Of a stretch of 64,000 bases of DNA, positions 1 through 12,206 are shown in pieces. The stretch's first letter is position 1, and each line of letters starts with the position of its first letter. The notes beneath the pieces are model-generated. The model did not search any database. It saw only the letters and a list, made by a program, of their open reading frames with translations, and was not told the origin of the DNA. The translations under genes were made by a program, and so were the position numbers. Source of the DNA: Glandiceps talaboti (taxonomy: Eukaryota; Hemichordata; Enteropneusta; Spengelidae); assembly GCF_964340395.1 (NCBI RefSeq), contig NC_135563.1, positions 18,747,151-18,811,150 on the forward strand, in the 5' to 3' direction.

Positions 1-180
1 AGCACGACTTTAGTGAGTCTTGCTAGCTGCAACTACAACCCATAACACCAAAGTAAAGCGTTTTCTGTATGAACCACAATCATTGATAGCATCCATATAA
101 AGTACAACCCATAACACCAAAGTAAAGCGTTTTCTGTATGAACCACAATCATTTATAACACCCATATCAAGTGTAAAAGA
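1..180. repeat. 69-bp tandem duplication
   Basis: A segment beginning acaacccataacaccaaag at 35 is repeated at 104 with very few changes, giving a 69-bp period. The second copy runs into an arm of a 16-bp inverted repeat (162-177 against 251-266, perfect complement, about 73 bases apart). No coding potential is visible. This could be a fragment of a larger repeat cut by the window edge. Confidence 0.8.
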
Positions 181-893
181 ATACTTTTTCTCTACATTAG
201 AAAGGCTACATGCTAGACTTGTAAATAAACCAATTGAAAAAAAAGTTTACTTTACACTTGATATGGCTGCTATACGTGTGAATGAGTGTAGCACATAGAG
301 AAAGTGTTTCCCTTCAATGTTACCCGTTAGATACAACCCTGTAGATAGTTGTTATCTAGCAAGTAGTACCCTTGCCAAGTGATCGACTTGGATCATACAC
401 AATTTGTATGCCACATACAGTCTTGTGGTGAACGCTATAACTGAAAACGACTGTGTAATGTTGAGATCTCAGTAAATTGTTGAAACATGACAGTAAATTA
501 CCAAAAAGTGAGACTTTTTCGCGGCATGACACTTGTAATATTTACGAACATATATATTACTACTTTACAATCGGATTCCGTTTCGAGTGCAGATGTTAAA
601 ACACTTAAACATTAGTTGTGTGTGGGAATATGATATATGGGGGGTGGTAATTATATTTGAATTGGCTATGTAATTTATGCCTATACGGGTGTAATAATGT
701 GTACACTTATCTTTGTTAGCCCTTGAAACTATAAAGTTTTGTAAAATGCCATTTAAGTGGCGTCCCCAAACAAGAGAATGTATAGGGGCAGATTGTCTGA
801 AATGTGTAAAATTTGTGCACCAGCTGTAGTCTAGTTACGGTAGAAAAAAAGCGTGGTAAACCTTTTAGATGATGTATTCCATATACATCTCGC

Positions 894-924
894 CATGGAG
901 GTAGAAGTCCTTCCTACCTCCATG
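894..924. repeat. Perfect 11-bp hairpin
   Basis: catggaggtag (894-904) is followed nine bases later by its exact reverse complement (914-924). The words atctcgcc lie directly on both sides. It could fold as a small hairpin in DNA or RNA. No neighbouring gene gives it a role. Confidence 0.6.
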
Positions 925-1658
925 ATCTCGCCAATTCCAACTATAATCCACATTTGATTACAAGTAGGTATATCAAATGTCTATCATGTTATGAATCGAA
1001 GTAATGATAGATGCAATCGTTAGGTGAGCATACCAAAAATTGAAATATCAACTATTAGACAGTACTGGATATATATGACAAATCGGAATGTTCACCGTAG
1101 TTACAGTGTAACTCCCTTATTTTAAACTGCGCTATAGTAAACATACTGGTATATCAAACGCCTGTTTATACATCTACAACTTGTTGACCAGGGTAGATGT
1201 CCCATTTTAAATAATGATTCACTAAGAACAAATCCTGATTTCAAAAAACAAAACACTGTAACACCCACTATAAATACTTAAATTCTTCTTGAATAATTTT
1301 CATTCAAATTTGCTCCATTTCCCCACTAACAGAGGGAAGAACCTCTTGAAATATACATAGTATACCTTCCTACAATAGAACATTTTAACACGGAGGGGAA
1401 ACATAATTAAGGCCTTGAGAACTGACATGGTTTGTATTTGAACAACGACGTGATACAACAGGTCACTGCAAACAAGCCTGGATTCTAAGCAAAGTCAAGG
1501 GCTTCGGTGTCATTCAATACCAGCATTATTTTGTTTGATCAAACTGTAATGGTATATATATAAGTGAACAAGTTATTCATACACGCTATTCATTTAATAC
1601 AGTAAACACTCCTAGCATTATCGTCCTCTCTCGAGCACGCCATTGGTAATATTCTCAC

Positions 1659-1779
1659 CTTTTCCATCTGATGCTCTTTTTACAGGAATACTCGTACAAC
1701 ACGTGGTTACTATGACGACAATCATAACGACCATGTAACTATTTCGTTGAGTCCACATCATCATCATCATCCCCTGCAT
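1659..1779 (-). CDS. Possible first exon of a small secreted protein or peptide precursor
   Basis: On the minus strand an ATG at 1779 opens a 40-codon frame. It starts MQG followed by five Met, then has a hydrophobic core (MVVMIVVIVTTCC), a small-residue CTS|IP boundary that would suit signal peptidase, and then a Lys-Arg pair (IPVKRASDGK). It ends at AAAG|GTGAGAAT, a good donor, leaving one base of a split codon. Signal peptide plus early KR is the layout of neuropeptide or hormone precursors, but I recognise no family. A TTTATAAG element lies about 150 bases upstream (near 1928-1935). An open, phase-compatible stretch follows a possible acceptor at 1485-1486 (exon would start at 1484), but it has no recognisable motif and may be chance. 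The rest of the gene would lie in 1-1650 or off the left edge. Confidence 0.35.
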
Positions 1780-3961
1780 GTATTCTGTAACAGCCTGGGA
1801 AAATCGCCAATTCTGGAAGCCTCTTTTTATGTTCGGTCAGTCACACCAGCATCCTACAATACATAGATAATAATGATATTAATAACGCGTTATGTAACTG
1901 AAAAAATGATATGGCAATTTATGCAGAACTTATAAACAATGATAAATTCAACGCACGAAGTGTAGCTGCCAGTTTTGCAAGAACAATTCGTCTGCAAAGT
2001 AGATAGTTCAAACACTAACCTATCAAACCTCTTCAAAATGATGGATGTTGACCGAACCTAACAATGGTTAGTCACTAGTCTAACACAATGGCCGATCGTC
2101 AATGTTTCGGACAACAAACGCCAATATAACTATATGTTTTAAGAATAGCGAGGGTCGAAGCAACTATCGCCGTCCATTCACAGTAATGTGATTTAGTGTT
2201 ACTCATCAAACCAACGATGACTTTTTTCTTAACAGTATGGCGGACTCGGATGAAAGGACACACCACTCAGGAGGGTGTCTCGTTCGCTCCACTATCTTAC
2301 ACTATATGTAAATGTCGAGTATGAAAAGGCGCTAATAGTAGGGTCTACTCAGACGAAAATAACCTTATTGTGGTGCACGCATTTTTTAAAAATGTGGGCA
2401 CAGTTATTTGCATGCCTCACTGTTTCATAAACAATGGTTTGACCAACTCCATACCACTCATAAAATACTGATTGTCCAACCCGTTGGACTAGATGGTTCC
2501 TTGATCAACTAGCTAGGGTTATGTCTTCAAATACATTTTACAACCCGGTAAAAGTCCTAACTCATCAATCGTGTAATACTACCTATAAGCAGTGACACTT
2601 GAAACTTAATTCTATCTGTGTTGAAACGAGCAAAGTGGTCGTGACTTTTTGGGGCATGGTTTCGAAAAAAGAACGAAAACAAAATGAGTACACTGCTCCC
2701 AATAGTAGTGTTTTGTACTCAAGATAGTTGTATCCCAAGTCACATACACGTAGTATTTAGAGATGTTAGAGTGCCCACCATGGAAAGAATCTGGAACACT
2801 ATGTCCAACACATACGTTGTATACCCCAGAGTGTACTGAAGACAACTGAGTTATATCATAGTTAGAAATGTTAGAGTACACTCCATGTTGATAAAATACT
2901 TGTTAAAGCTAGACTACCCAATGCAAAGGTGTTATCACGCATGGTAAGCTTGGCCCGTGTCCTTCGGATGTACTGTAAAAATGCATCTTGCAAAGTTGCG
3001 GTGAGATCTACATACTTCACATAATTATATATATTTCTTGTTGTTCCAGTCAATGCATGTTCATACGTGCCCGTGTACCTTCTGCGATTCCCACCACCGC
3101 GTTGATGTATTTATCTATATGCAAGGTACACAGACAGCTGTGCCCAGCCACATTTAATAACCAAGAGCCACTGCAGCTGTCTAACGTGGTTTTAATGACT
3201 ATCGCATCAGCTAATTATCAAACAAATACTATTGTAAATTACAAGATGTCACGCATCTTGTTGTCAAGCTGTACCATCAAATGTATGCATCGCTCACACA
3301 ATGCAGGTACTACACTAAAATAGGCAATGATAATGACACGAGTGTATTGTTTACTATTCACAACCATATAGCCCCCACCCTTCCACTACCACATTACTTT
3401 TTTTCAGTTCTAGGGTACTCAAATCTTATCTCAACTTGTTTTTCAAATGTCTACCTTCCCTCAGAGAGAGCATTCATCCATCTCTATATTTGAGAACTTT
3501 TGAATAATCCATGGAAGTACCCTTCCTACCTCAATGAATAAATTAAATCCTTGCGATCAACTGATGTATATTCCTGATAAGGCTGTTTTCCTTCGGAAAA
3601 TATCACACGAATCTTGCTACTACAAATGTATCAATATACGCTCAATATAGGTAGGGGAAATATATTCAAGCCAAGACGGTATTAGATTTAGCTTATAGAC
3701 AAGGAAAACAATAATCTAACAAATACTACGCGTCCCTGTGGTTTTTACCTGTGACCGTAATCACAAGTTTACGGGAATAAAATACACAGAGCGAACTATT
3801 TCGGAACCGGAGGAGGTCAATGTTTCATTTTGAGAAAGAGTTAGACAGTGTTTGGTGTGTGTCATGTTGAGGTTTACAGAGGATCTTGACAAAACAAGAT
3901 ATGACTTGCAAGAAGGTAATTGATTACGTCACAAACTTGTTGAAATATAATACAATTTGTA

Positions 3962-4305
3962 GGTGGCACGTTCGAGCCCCGTCGCTGCCGTTTGTTTCTG
4001 AATGGCTAAAGTCCTTGGGCAAGATTTGAACCATGACTGTGCCTCAGTCAACCCAGCTGTATAATTGCGAACCTGGTAGGATAGAGGTTGCAATGTGAAT
4101 GCTTTAATCCGACCCGCTTATAGAGGCTGCAATGGATTGTATGCTCCACAGGGAGTTGATAAAGTAAAAGGGCTGTTGTGTTGTTATAGATCCATGCCAG
4201 GGGTAATAATTGTAAAGCGTGCCAGGGGTAATAATTGTAGAGTGCTTTGAACACAAAGTGGGAAAGCGCTATATAAAAACTAACATTATAATTATTATTA
4301 TTATT
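3962..4305 (+). mobile_element. tRNA-derived SINE, copy 1
   Basis: The segment starts near a pol III B-box-like word (gttcgagcccc, 3970-3980), continues through a body shared with the copy at 11.93 kb, and ends in an aaaactaacatta word followed by an ATT-rich tail (4285-4304). Shared words include aaagtccttgggcaagattt, gtcaacccagctgtat and agaggttgcaatgt. The A-box half of the tRNA head is not evident, so the copy looks 5'-truncated. A 24-bp internal duplication (gccaggggtaataattgt twice, near 4197-4245) is private to this copy. Family name not known to me. Confidence 0.8.
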
Positions 4306-5209
4306 TTGAAATGTGTCTTTTAAAATACCAACATCATATCATACACTTCGCTATTTACAAGAAAAAAATGTCACAATGTCTTAAACTTGAGAGTGGTGGC
4401 GAGGGGCACAGATGAAGAGAGACGGGGTAATATGAGGGAAAAACAGAGATTTATTGAGAGGGGAGAGAAGAGGACAGTGAACACGTTGTACCAGCACTGT
4501 TATTTTTAGATAACAAAGACCGTTGAGTGGAATGAGATGTACAGATGAGTAATTAGTTTCTAAAGGGCCTTGCAACAACTTTGTATTGTTTTAAATGAAA
4601 ACATGGCAGTCTCATTCATGTTACAGCCTTAATGACATATTCATAAACATGACTGGTTGTTCTCTAAGTCCAAATGTAAACTTCGTTGCTGCATTCTTCA
4701 TTAATTTCCCCGTGGCCGGCGCTAGCTGTGTTGTTCATACCTGCAGAAGGTCTACACTTGAACAGCGTACAATGTCCATATTCTCACGGACGTATAAACA
4801 ATACGTCCCTGACTTTCTGTAGCAGATTATTTCCTAAAATATGCCGACTTGGGTAAATTTCGATACATGGGTACATATAATTACTTTCGTGGGTTTAACA
4901 TGACACGCAAAATGGTTGATAACATTAAATAAAATAATGCGGCTAAGTAAAACAACCGCCAATTCAATCATTGCATACCCCCTCACGAGCATCTATTGGT
5001 CGACACTGCAGTACCAGAGTACAGACCACTTGACCCGTACTCGCCCCTATATCGACACATTTCGGCGCAGATATAAAAACAAACAGATTATGAGCTTAAT
5101 CAGAAGGATTTGAAACAGTTTTGACAACTTTTGAAGTTTCATTTCATGTTTGATAATTCATCCTTTTAACCAGGGGCTTTGTTAGCTATTTAACCAGTGG
5201 ATGAACATC

Positions 5210-5227
5210 ATTTGCATATATGCAAAT
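5210..5227. promoter_or_regulatory. Palindromic double octamer (POU-type) site
   Basis: atttgcatatatgcaaat is a perfect 18-bp palindrome made of two inverted copies of the octamer ATGCAAAT recognised by POU-domain factors. The match to the octamer is direct; regulatory function is inference, and no gene start is visible nearby. Confidence 0.35.
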
Positions 5228-8200
5228 ACAAGACACTGTTTCTTACCTAGTAGTAATTTTCACATTAATTCATTTACAACAAGAACCTGTGAATAGTTTT
5301 GTTCAGAAATACTTTTTTTTAAATAAATGAAGATTGAAAAAAAATTAAAGAGCGTCTGTTACCAAGGAAATAATAGACACGAGCAGTGAAAGACAAGCTA
5401 GCAAGTCTGCAGCGTTGGAGGTCCTTTATCCGACTTAAAATCAAATAAATGTCTTTGTTTGTGGAACAATACTAATTAGTATTATTAAAAAGACTTTAAA
5501 TTCCTAACGTGTCCTTTCGTGGTTATTGGATATTGATTGAAGGTTGGCGTGAAAGATGCGTTTTATTGATTTTATGAACCGACACGATCGATCCGGAAAC
5601 ACTTGCGAGGAAAAATAACGGAAAGACAAAGACTGTGCTCTCGAGATAATTTCAACGCTAAATAAACCGTTCTCTATGCTCGACGTGGAGGAGATGAACA
5701 AGGGTCCAATATTCCCCGGATGTTAACTCAGGATCACTAAAAATTTATATTGAAAAAAATAATTCCAGCGTTATCTTCTAAAGGTCAAACAGTTCGAAGT
5801 GTATAGCCTTCAGCGTTACACATTTCATGAAACAGCGACAACGTGGAGTTTTAGTCATCGACATGGCTATAGTAAATGCGGCCCACGCAAATATTGTAAA
5901 CAAAGCATGCAACCTGTTGGATTCGCAGGGACAGACTAAAATACGCGCGCTCAAACTTTAGTGAAATATGACTGGGCTTCTTCGCATTGATGCCTAATCA
6001 ATGGCCCAAAGACTCATCGGTGGGAAGATTTGATACGAGCTAAAATGCCCCTAAATAGTTGACTGTGTAACTGTTTGAACACCTCAAACGCACTCATCCT
6101 TAGAGATGGCAGACGACAAGACGTATTGTTGATATCCACAATGGGTGACCTACGAAGAATAGTCACATTGGAGTTGAAATATTAGCTCGTGATGCACGAG
6201 ATGGACCTGGATTGCACCAAACATTGAGTACACATAGAAAGGATAATAAGAAACTCTAGAAAACTTACGTAAGCACTGCAGAGTCGCAGACTATATACTA
6301 GTAATCGAGACCTGTCAAACGTCCCTGCAGTAGACCCCAGGTGCATACAAGGACACTTGAAAACCCGCCCTCGACGTACCTATGCAAAGTCCGCTCTAGT
6401 GCTGTCACATGACTCGAAGTAAATTGCAGTGTAATCTCGAAATGTTGTAAGGACGTAGTCGGAGCTCTCATGACCTGAGACCCGAGATTGGGTGATCGAT
6501 TCACGCAAGTGTTCACACAAGCAGTCTAGTTATCGTGTCAGCCCACCAACTGGCCCTTTGTTAACTGTTATCTTGGCCTAAAGGCACTCGCTAACTTCTT
6601 TTTTTCCCATCTGAGTTTGTTGTAATTGTTTGCCTAGTATTGCGACCTTATTGTCTCACAAGCAACTCTTCAGAAAAAAATCGAAGGTTACCTACATATT
6701 TAGTTGGGAAAGAGCTAATTTTATTGTAATGTAAAAGATTGAAGGGCTATTGGTGTGAGTACAGTCGATCGAAGTAGGGCACTGAAGCGATCGTATTTAA
6801 ACTGTCTAGCAAAGTTTTTTGACACCGTGTAACACCACGTAGTACCTTTGTCTGGCTTGTCTGGTATAGAATTTACAATGTCGACCATCCCCAACGGTAA
6901 ATTTGAGTTGCAGACAATTTGACTGAGTCTAAATTCAGAACTCAGTTCCAGCCATCGTCCGTTACATGTACAAACATGTACCCCTGCATATTTTCACAAA
7001 CTTGAAACTATGCGCAAACCACTCCAGTGAGTGAATGATAAATTTACATTTAAAGATAAGTTGAAAAAGAAAACCGTCGTCACGGAGACAAAACTAATTA
7101 TTTCCACATTCGAGACGTAGACAAATATTTTGTTGGTATGGCCTTACCGCGGCAGAGAGTTTGGTTTACAGTATTGTAGGTATGTAAGGAATCAGATGCG
7201 GATTCAGTGCATTGTTGGTATTCAGAGCACCAACATTGTGGCCCATTAGTAAAACTTGACGGCTGATTTAATCAGTGATTCAATAATGAAGTGGCGCTTG
7301 AAACTCCTTGATATCTCTAAAGAGTCAGTCGGGATTAGGTAAAAATAGAAAGTCGCGAAAACAAGAGAAAAGTCAAGGAAGAACCAGACTTACCAGTCGA
7401 TGGTAGCATTTACAGCAAATTACTCCACCTCTATTATATGCAGTATAGTACACGTTGTAATTTGCTTGTACTCCTATAAGATTCATTCTAAAGTGAAAGT
7501 GGTTGTGGGAGGGTCGTACCCGATTACCCTCTGTACAGACTTATACCGACAGACTATACTAGTGTATAAACTCAGCAACTGCTGAAGCTGGGTGATTTTT
7601 GTATAAATTGACGACGCATCAACACCTCGTAGTTTGTTGAGGCAGCTGCACTGCGACTCCACGTTGTAAAAACTGCATTGACAAGTAGTCGTATTTTAAC
7701 TGATGTATATATGACTGTAACGTTAAGTGCATGCAGACCTTGGTTTCGACACTTTCTTTCTGTTGTCCATTTGTTTTGCTAGGTTGGTAGGTTTCGGTGA
7801 ATACGATGGGATCCCCGTTTTTGACAGACAGACAGTAAGTGACAACGTAAGCGTGACAACAATATTTACACAGGGAAAAATTTATCACCGTAATTAGCTC
7901 AGTCACTTTTTCGCGTCACGAACCTTGGTGCTCGGTGAAAGGAGCCCAACCAATCGGACAAGACCAGACAAATCACAGTCTATTCATTCCCATGGCAGTT
8001 TCCAGGCCGTGGGCAGCCACTCAAAGTCCCAGTTGGTTAGGTTATTGTCCCAAAGTACAACACACCACCGGTCCCGAGATACAGGTTCTGAGATACGGAG
8101 AGTGAAATAGCATTTTAGGGGATCGGTGATTTAAAAATCACATCGCATGACCAACTCTGTGAGTATGCTGGTATTATAAAGAGTGGTGATGTAAGCTTAT

Positions 8201-11200
8201 AAACAATAGAAGTATTATTGTTAGATATGTATTATAATGACAAGCCCTTGTAAAGCTTCGAACATACCTACCGTGATAATCACGCCGTTTTGCCCTACCA
8301 CCTCCAGACGACATAAATCAGACACGGAGTTCCGAACTCCCCCGTTTCCCACACTCCTCGGTTCTTTAACAACGCCAGGTGTTAACTTTGGACTCGAGAG
8401 GAGCGCCAGGTTGAAGATGAAACGATGCGAGGAGACGGATAGACAGACAATCGGCGCATGACGGCCACGCGCAGAATGAACAGTAAAAACAGGGTTCGCG
8501 TGTCTGGCGTGTTATCTCATGGCATCTCTTCAACATAGAACATTGCCATTGAACCTACATTGCTGTGCGCAGAATTTCAATTGCTGCGTACTTTTTGTGT
8601 TTGTATGTATTTTATGCAAATAAAACAACATGTACAGTCATGTATGCCTCATCCCAAACAATACACGGTTTCCATAGTTTCAGCTTGGGTGCGATGCTGA
8701 ATATGTTTGCCATATAGTAGAAAAAGAGAAAAGAAGTTTTCCCACAATGACGTTGTCGTGAGTTTATACATTGGAATGCAGTCCTTTTTTCAGAAATACA
8801 AAAACCAATCTCTTCGCGAAGATTATCTGCTTCAATAGTATACGTAGGCGAAATAGTCTAATTGTGGTAGTGCAGGCTGTGTACGTATTTGATATCGACA
8901 GTCTGGTACAATACCATTCAGTATTAGACAATGAACGTTTTGACGATGGAACGAAAATATGTGGTAGAAGAATTCGACCTGCCTATTGTAACGTATACCA
9001 GCACAGATTACCATTCTACGGAGGAAGGGCAGTTTTTTTTGTTGGTTAACCGAGACACATTTTTTTTCCTGACACGCTTATCGCAAACAATGCGTGTCTG
9101 AAAAATCTCCAGAGTATCGTGGTATGTGCAACTGTAATGATGAGGTATTGTGAAACTGTGACCGCTCGGAACTGTTAACCTGCATAAAACAAATTGATGT
9201 TTTCCACAAACAAACGCCGGAAGATATGTAAAAGTTTAAGAACCACTTAAAACCTTTACTACCCCCCATGCATACTATAAACTATAGGTCAAACACCTGT
9301 TGCGTTTCCACGATAGAGGTGAAGGTTCATCTACGTATTCATGTACTTACCCGTGGGACAGTTATAAATGTTATCAACGTGTAGCGTACTCCAGTCCTAC
9401 AACACACCCCAGCAAGCTGATCAGTTTAGTTGTGTGATTGCTCCATTTCTATTACCATGATAATGACTTTTAGGTTCGTTATTCATACTATAATGTGACA
9501 ATTGACATCCGAATCAGTGCCTATGGGTACCGGTGAAAGAACAATTAACAAAGGAAAACAAAAAAACAGCTATCTTACTATATTCTTACGAGGTTCGAAT
9601 ATTTCCCTAAAGGATCAGTTACGAGTATCGGCTCCATGTTGGCCAATATGTTTTAAGGCACTTTCTCCACAATGGATGAAGACATGCTATCTATTTGCTA
9701 TTGGAAAATACTGATCAAGATCTACAAATACATCAGCTTCGGGCATCAATTCAAAGTCAATTATTACATAATTAGTTTCTCTAGGCACTAGTAGAATTTC
9801 AAGGCGATCAAACTTCCAATTTGATTTCTGTGGGTTTTTCCCAATCTCACCACACCAAAAAGGCTTCAAACACGTTTCGAATACGAATATATATGTTATT
9901 GTTTTATAATTTGTACAATCCGTTTTAACTTTAAAATAAAGCATATAAAGGGGAACGGACAGGTGAAAATGGTTTGACAATAGTTCATTTGTCTTTTTAC
10001 TTTCCCTAAGACACACCGCAGGCAGCTTTCGGGTTAAATCCGTAGGACAAACCTGTAATCTGTTTTGTATTGGTTTAGAGACATCAGTGATATCAGGCAG
10101 GCCGCAAACTTTTTTTTTTAATTTAAATTTAAAGTTAAATTTGTCATTTTATGGATGTCTACCGTCGGTCGCAATACGGTAGATCTTCGTCTGATATAAA
10201 CACCCTTTACCAGTCAGACCACTGTTATAAGTATCTTCCATTTAACACTTTGTATACGGACAAAAGTACTTCAGATAAAATAAAGCGTGCACTTTGTTTA
10301 AAGATTGGAAAACTTAAACAGAACGAAGTAGCGCCGTGTATGTTAGTCAAATTGACAAAGTGTCTCCAAAATGACGTAACGCGACCGGCTCAACAGCGAA
10401 TCTGTTCAACGGAGAAAGACTGAGTGGACATCAGACAAAAACTATTATGTTGGTTCTAAAATGTACATACCAAACTCATGAATCAATAAAAAGTCGTTTT
10501 CTTATTTTATAGCTTTCGTTTTCCGTGTGAACAACTATCTAATAAACACTTATTAGTACAAAACACTTCTTCGCCAAAAAAATAACTATGGGTCATAAAA
10601 AAGTTCTTTTTCGTATCTTACCTCTGTTAAAATTTCTTTCAACGTTTATTAGGGAGCATTATGCATGGTATGTCTGGGATGTCACTGGCAAATTGAAAGA
10701 CAAAAGACGTAGAACAATATAAACGATTTGAAATAAAAGAAATACTTCACACGAAATTATGCATGCGGGAACTGCTTTGTTATCAAAGCAAACACCACGT
10801 AACACGCTTACTGTAGAAATCTGTATACACTCGCCTGAACTTTGGCTAAATTAAAAATGTTGCACACGAATAGGACCACCTTTTGAAACCTACGGAATGC
10901 GGCCTGAATAAAAATTGCCTGGTACTTCAAAATAAACTTAGCAACATTAACACTGTGCACAGGTCAAGGTATTAATAAGGACCAAATGGGAGTCCAAGGA
11001 ATTTTGAAGTGATAACCTTATCTGCCTATAAGCCATCAATCTACATTTAGTGGTTGTTTTTTCCAGGTTTATCGTTGTCAAGTATGTGATGATACACTAC
11101 TTAGTAAACGTGTATCAGACAGAAGTGATTGAAATGATGGCATCATTTGTGGTTCAGTCAAGTACAAATATGAATCTATAACCTTGAAACTTCGCTCGTC

Positions 11201-11932
11201 AGTTAACAGACCTTTCCAGTAAATCACGCCCTCTAGTGGTGTTATATTACTAAAATATAGTTAACTGTTCCTCTAGCTCATAAAAATCAACAACCCTGTT
11301 AGCTAGCTCTCACTATACTTGTGAAGGAATCAAATATATGTTACAAACATGTGCGTGACACTGGCATACTATAAGGCGGTGGCAATCATTGGAAAAGTGT
11401 ATTCATTTAATGTTAGTTAGTCTAAAAACTAAATACTACAATTGACAGATATACACTTCATGAAAACAGAACTATTAGTATTTTGCAATGCTGAACACAA
11501 AACTGTGGCACTCGATATATGAAATAATATACTGGATGCTTGATATATAATTAAATCTAACTAATATTTATCCCCACTTAACATATTTCATTACGGAGAT
11601 GTTATTTTAATTGGTATTAAATCAGATCTTTAGGTTTTCCTCATCTTAGTCACGTGACAGATATATTGATGATAATGATGGAGTTTTTACTCTCAAATCA
11701 GGCAATAAAACTGTTTATATCAGTACTTCTAGCGACCGTAAAAGACCCCTGTCAGTCCATAACATTCTTCACTATTAAAATACACGTAAACAAATACTGA
11801 TTTTACACGTTGATTTGTAATAACCATGGCAAGCATGGCGTTCATAGACTCAGGAATTAATTATAAGCATTTCAAAAGCAATTGTATATTGTGGAGTCAT
11901 GGTCAGTAGAATGGCCAACTTGGAATCTGCAG

Positions 11933-12206
11933 GCTGTTTGTTTCTGAGTGGTTAAAGTCCTTGGGCAAGATTTGAACCACGATTGTGCCCTAGTCAACCC
12001 AGCTGTATATTACTTGGGGTCTGGCAGCCGGGTTAGAGGTTGCAATGTAAATGCTTTAATTCTATGTGCTTATAAGGGCTACAACGGATGATCCCCGGGG
12101 AGTTGAGGAAGTATAATGGGCCGTTGTGCCGCTATAGGTCTTCGCCAGGAGTAATAACAATAAAGCACTTTAGGAAAAGCGTTGAATAAAAACTAACATT
12201 ATTATA
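11933..12206 (+). mobile_element. tRNA-derived SINE, copy 2
   Basis: This stretch aligns over almost its whole length with the SINE at 3.96-4.3 kb: same order of words (gtttgtttctgagtggtta, gtccttgggcaagattt, cccagctgtat, agaggttgcaatgtaaatgc), then gaataaaaactaacattatta at the 3' end. Divergence is roughly 15-25 percent by eye, so the copies are old. The tRNA-like head is missing. Confidence 0.8.

Noticed and set aside
1293-1484. Second exon of the candidate peptide precursor
   Set aside because: Open and phase-compatible after a weak acceptor, but no cleavage sites or conserved motif; cannot be told from chance.
9687-10016. 109-codon minus-strand frame
   Set aside because: No recognisable domain, no splice partners, composition like the surrounding AT-rich DNA.
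10151-10423. 90-codon plus-strand frame
   Set aside because: No motif or supporting context; length is within chance for this composition.
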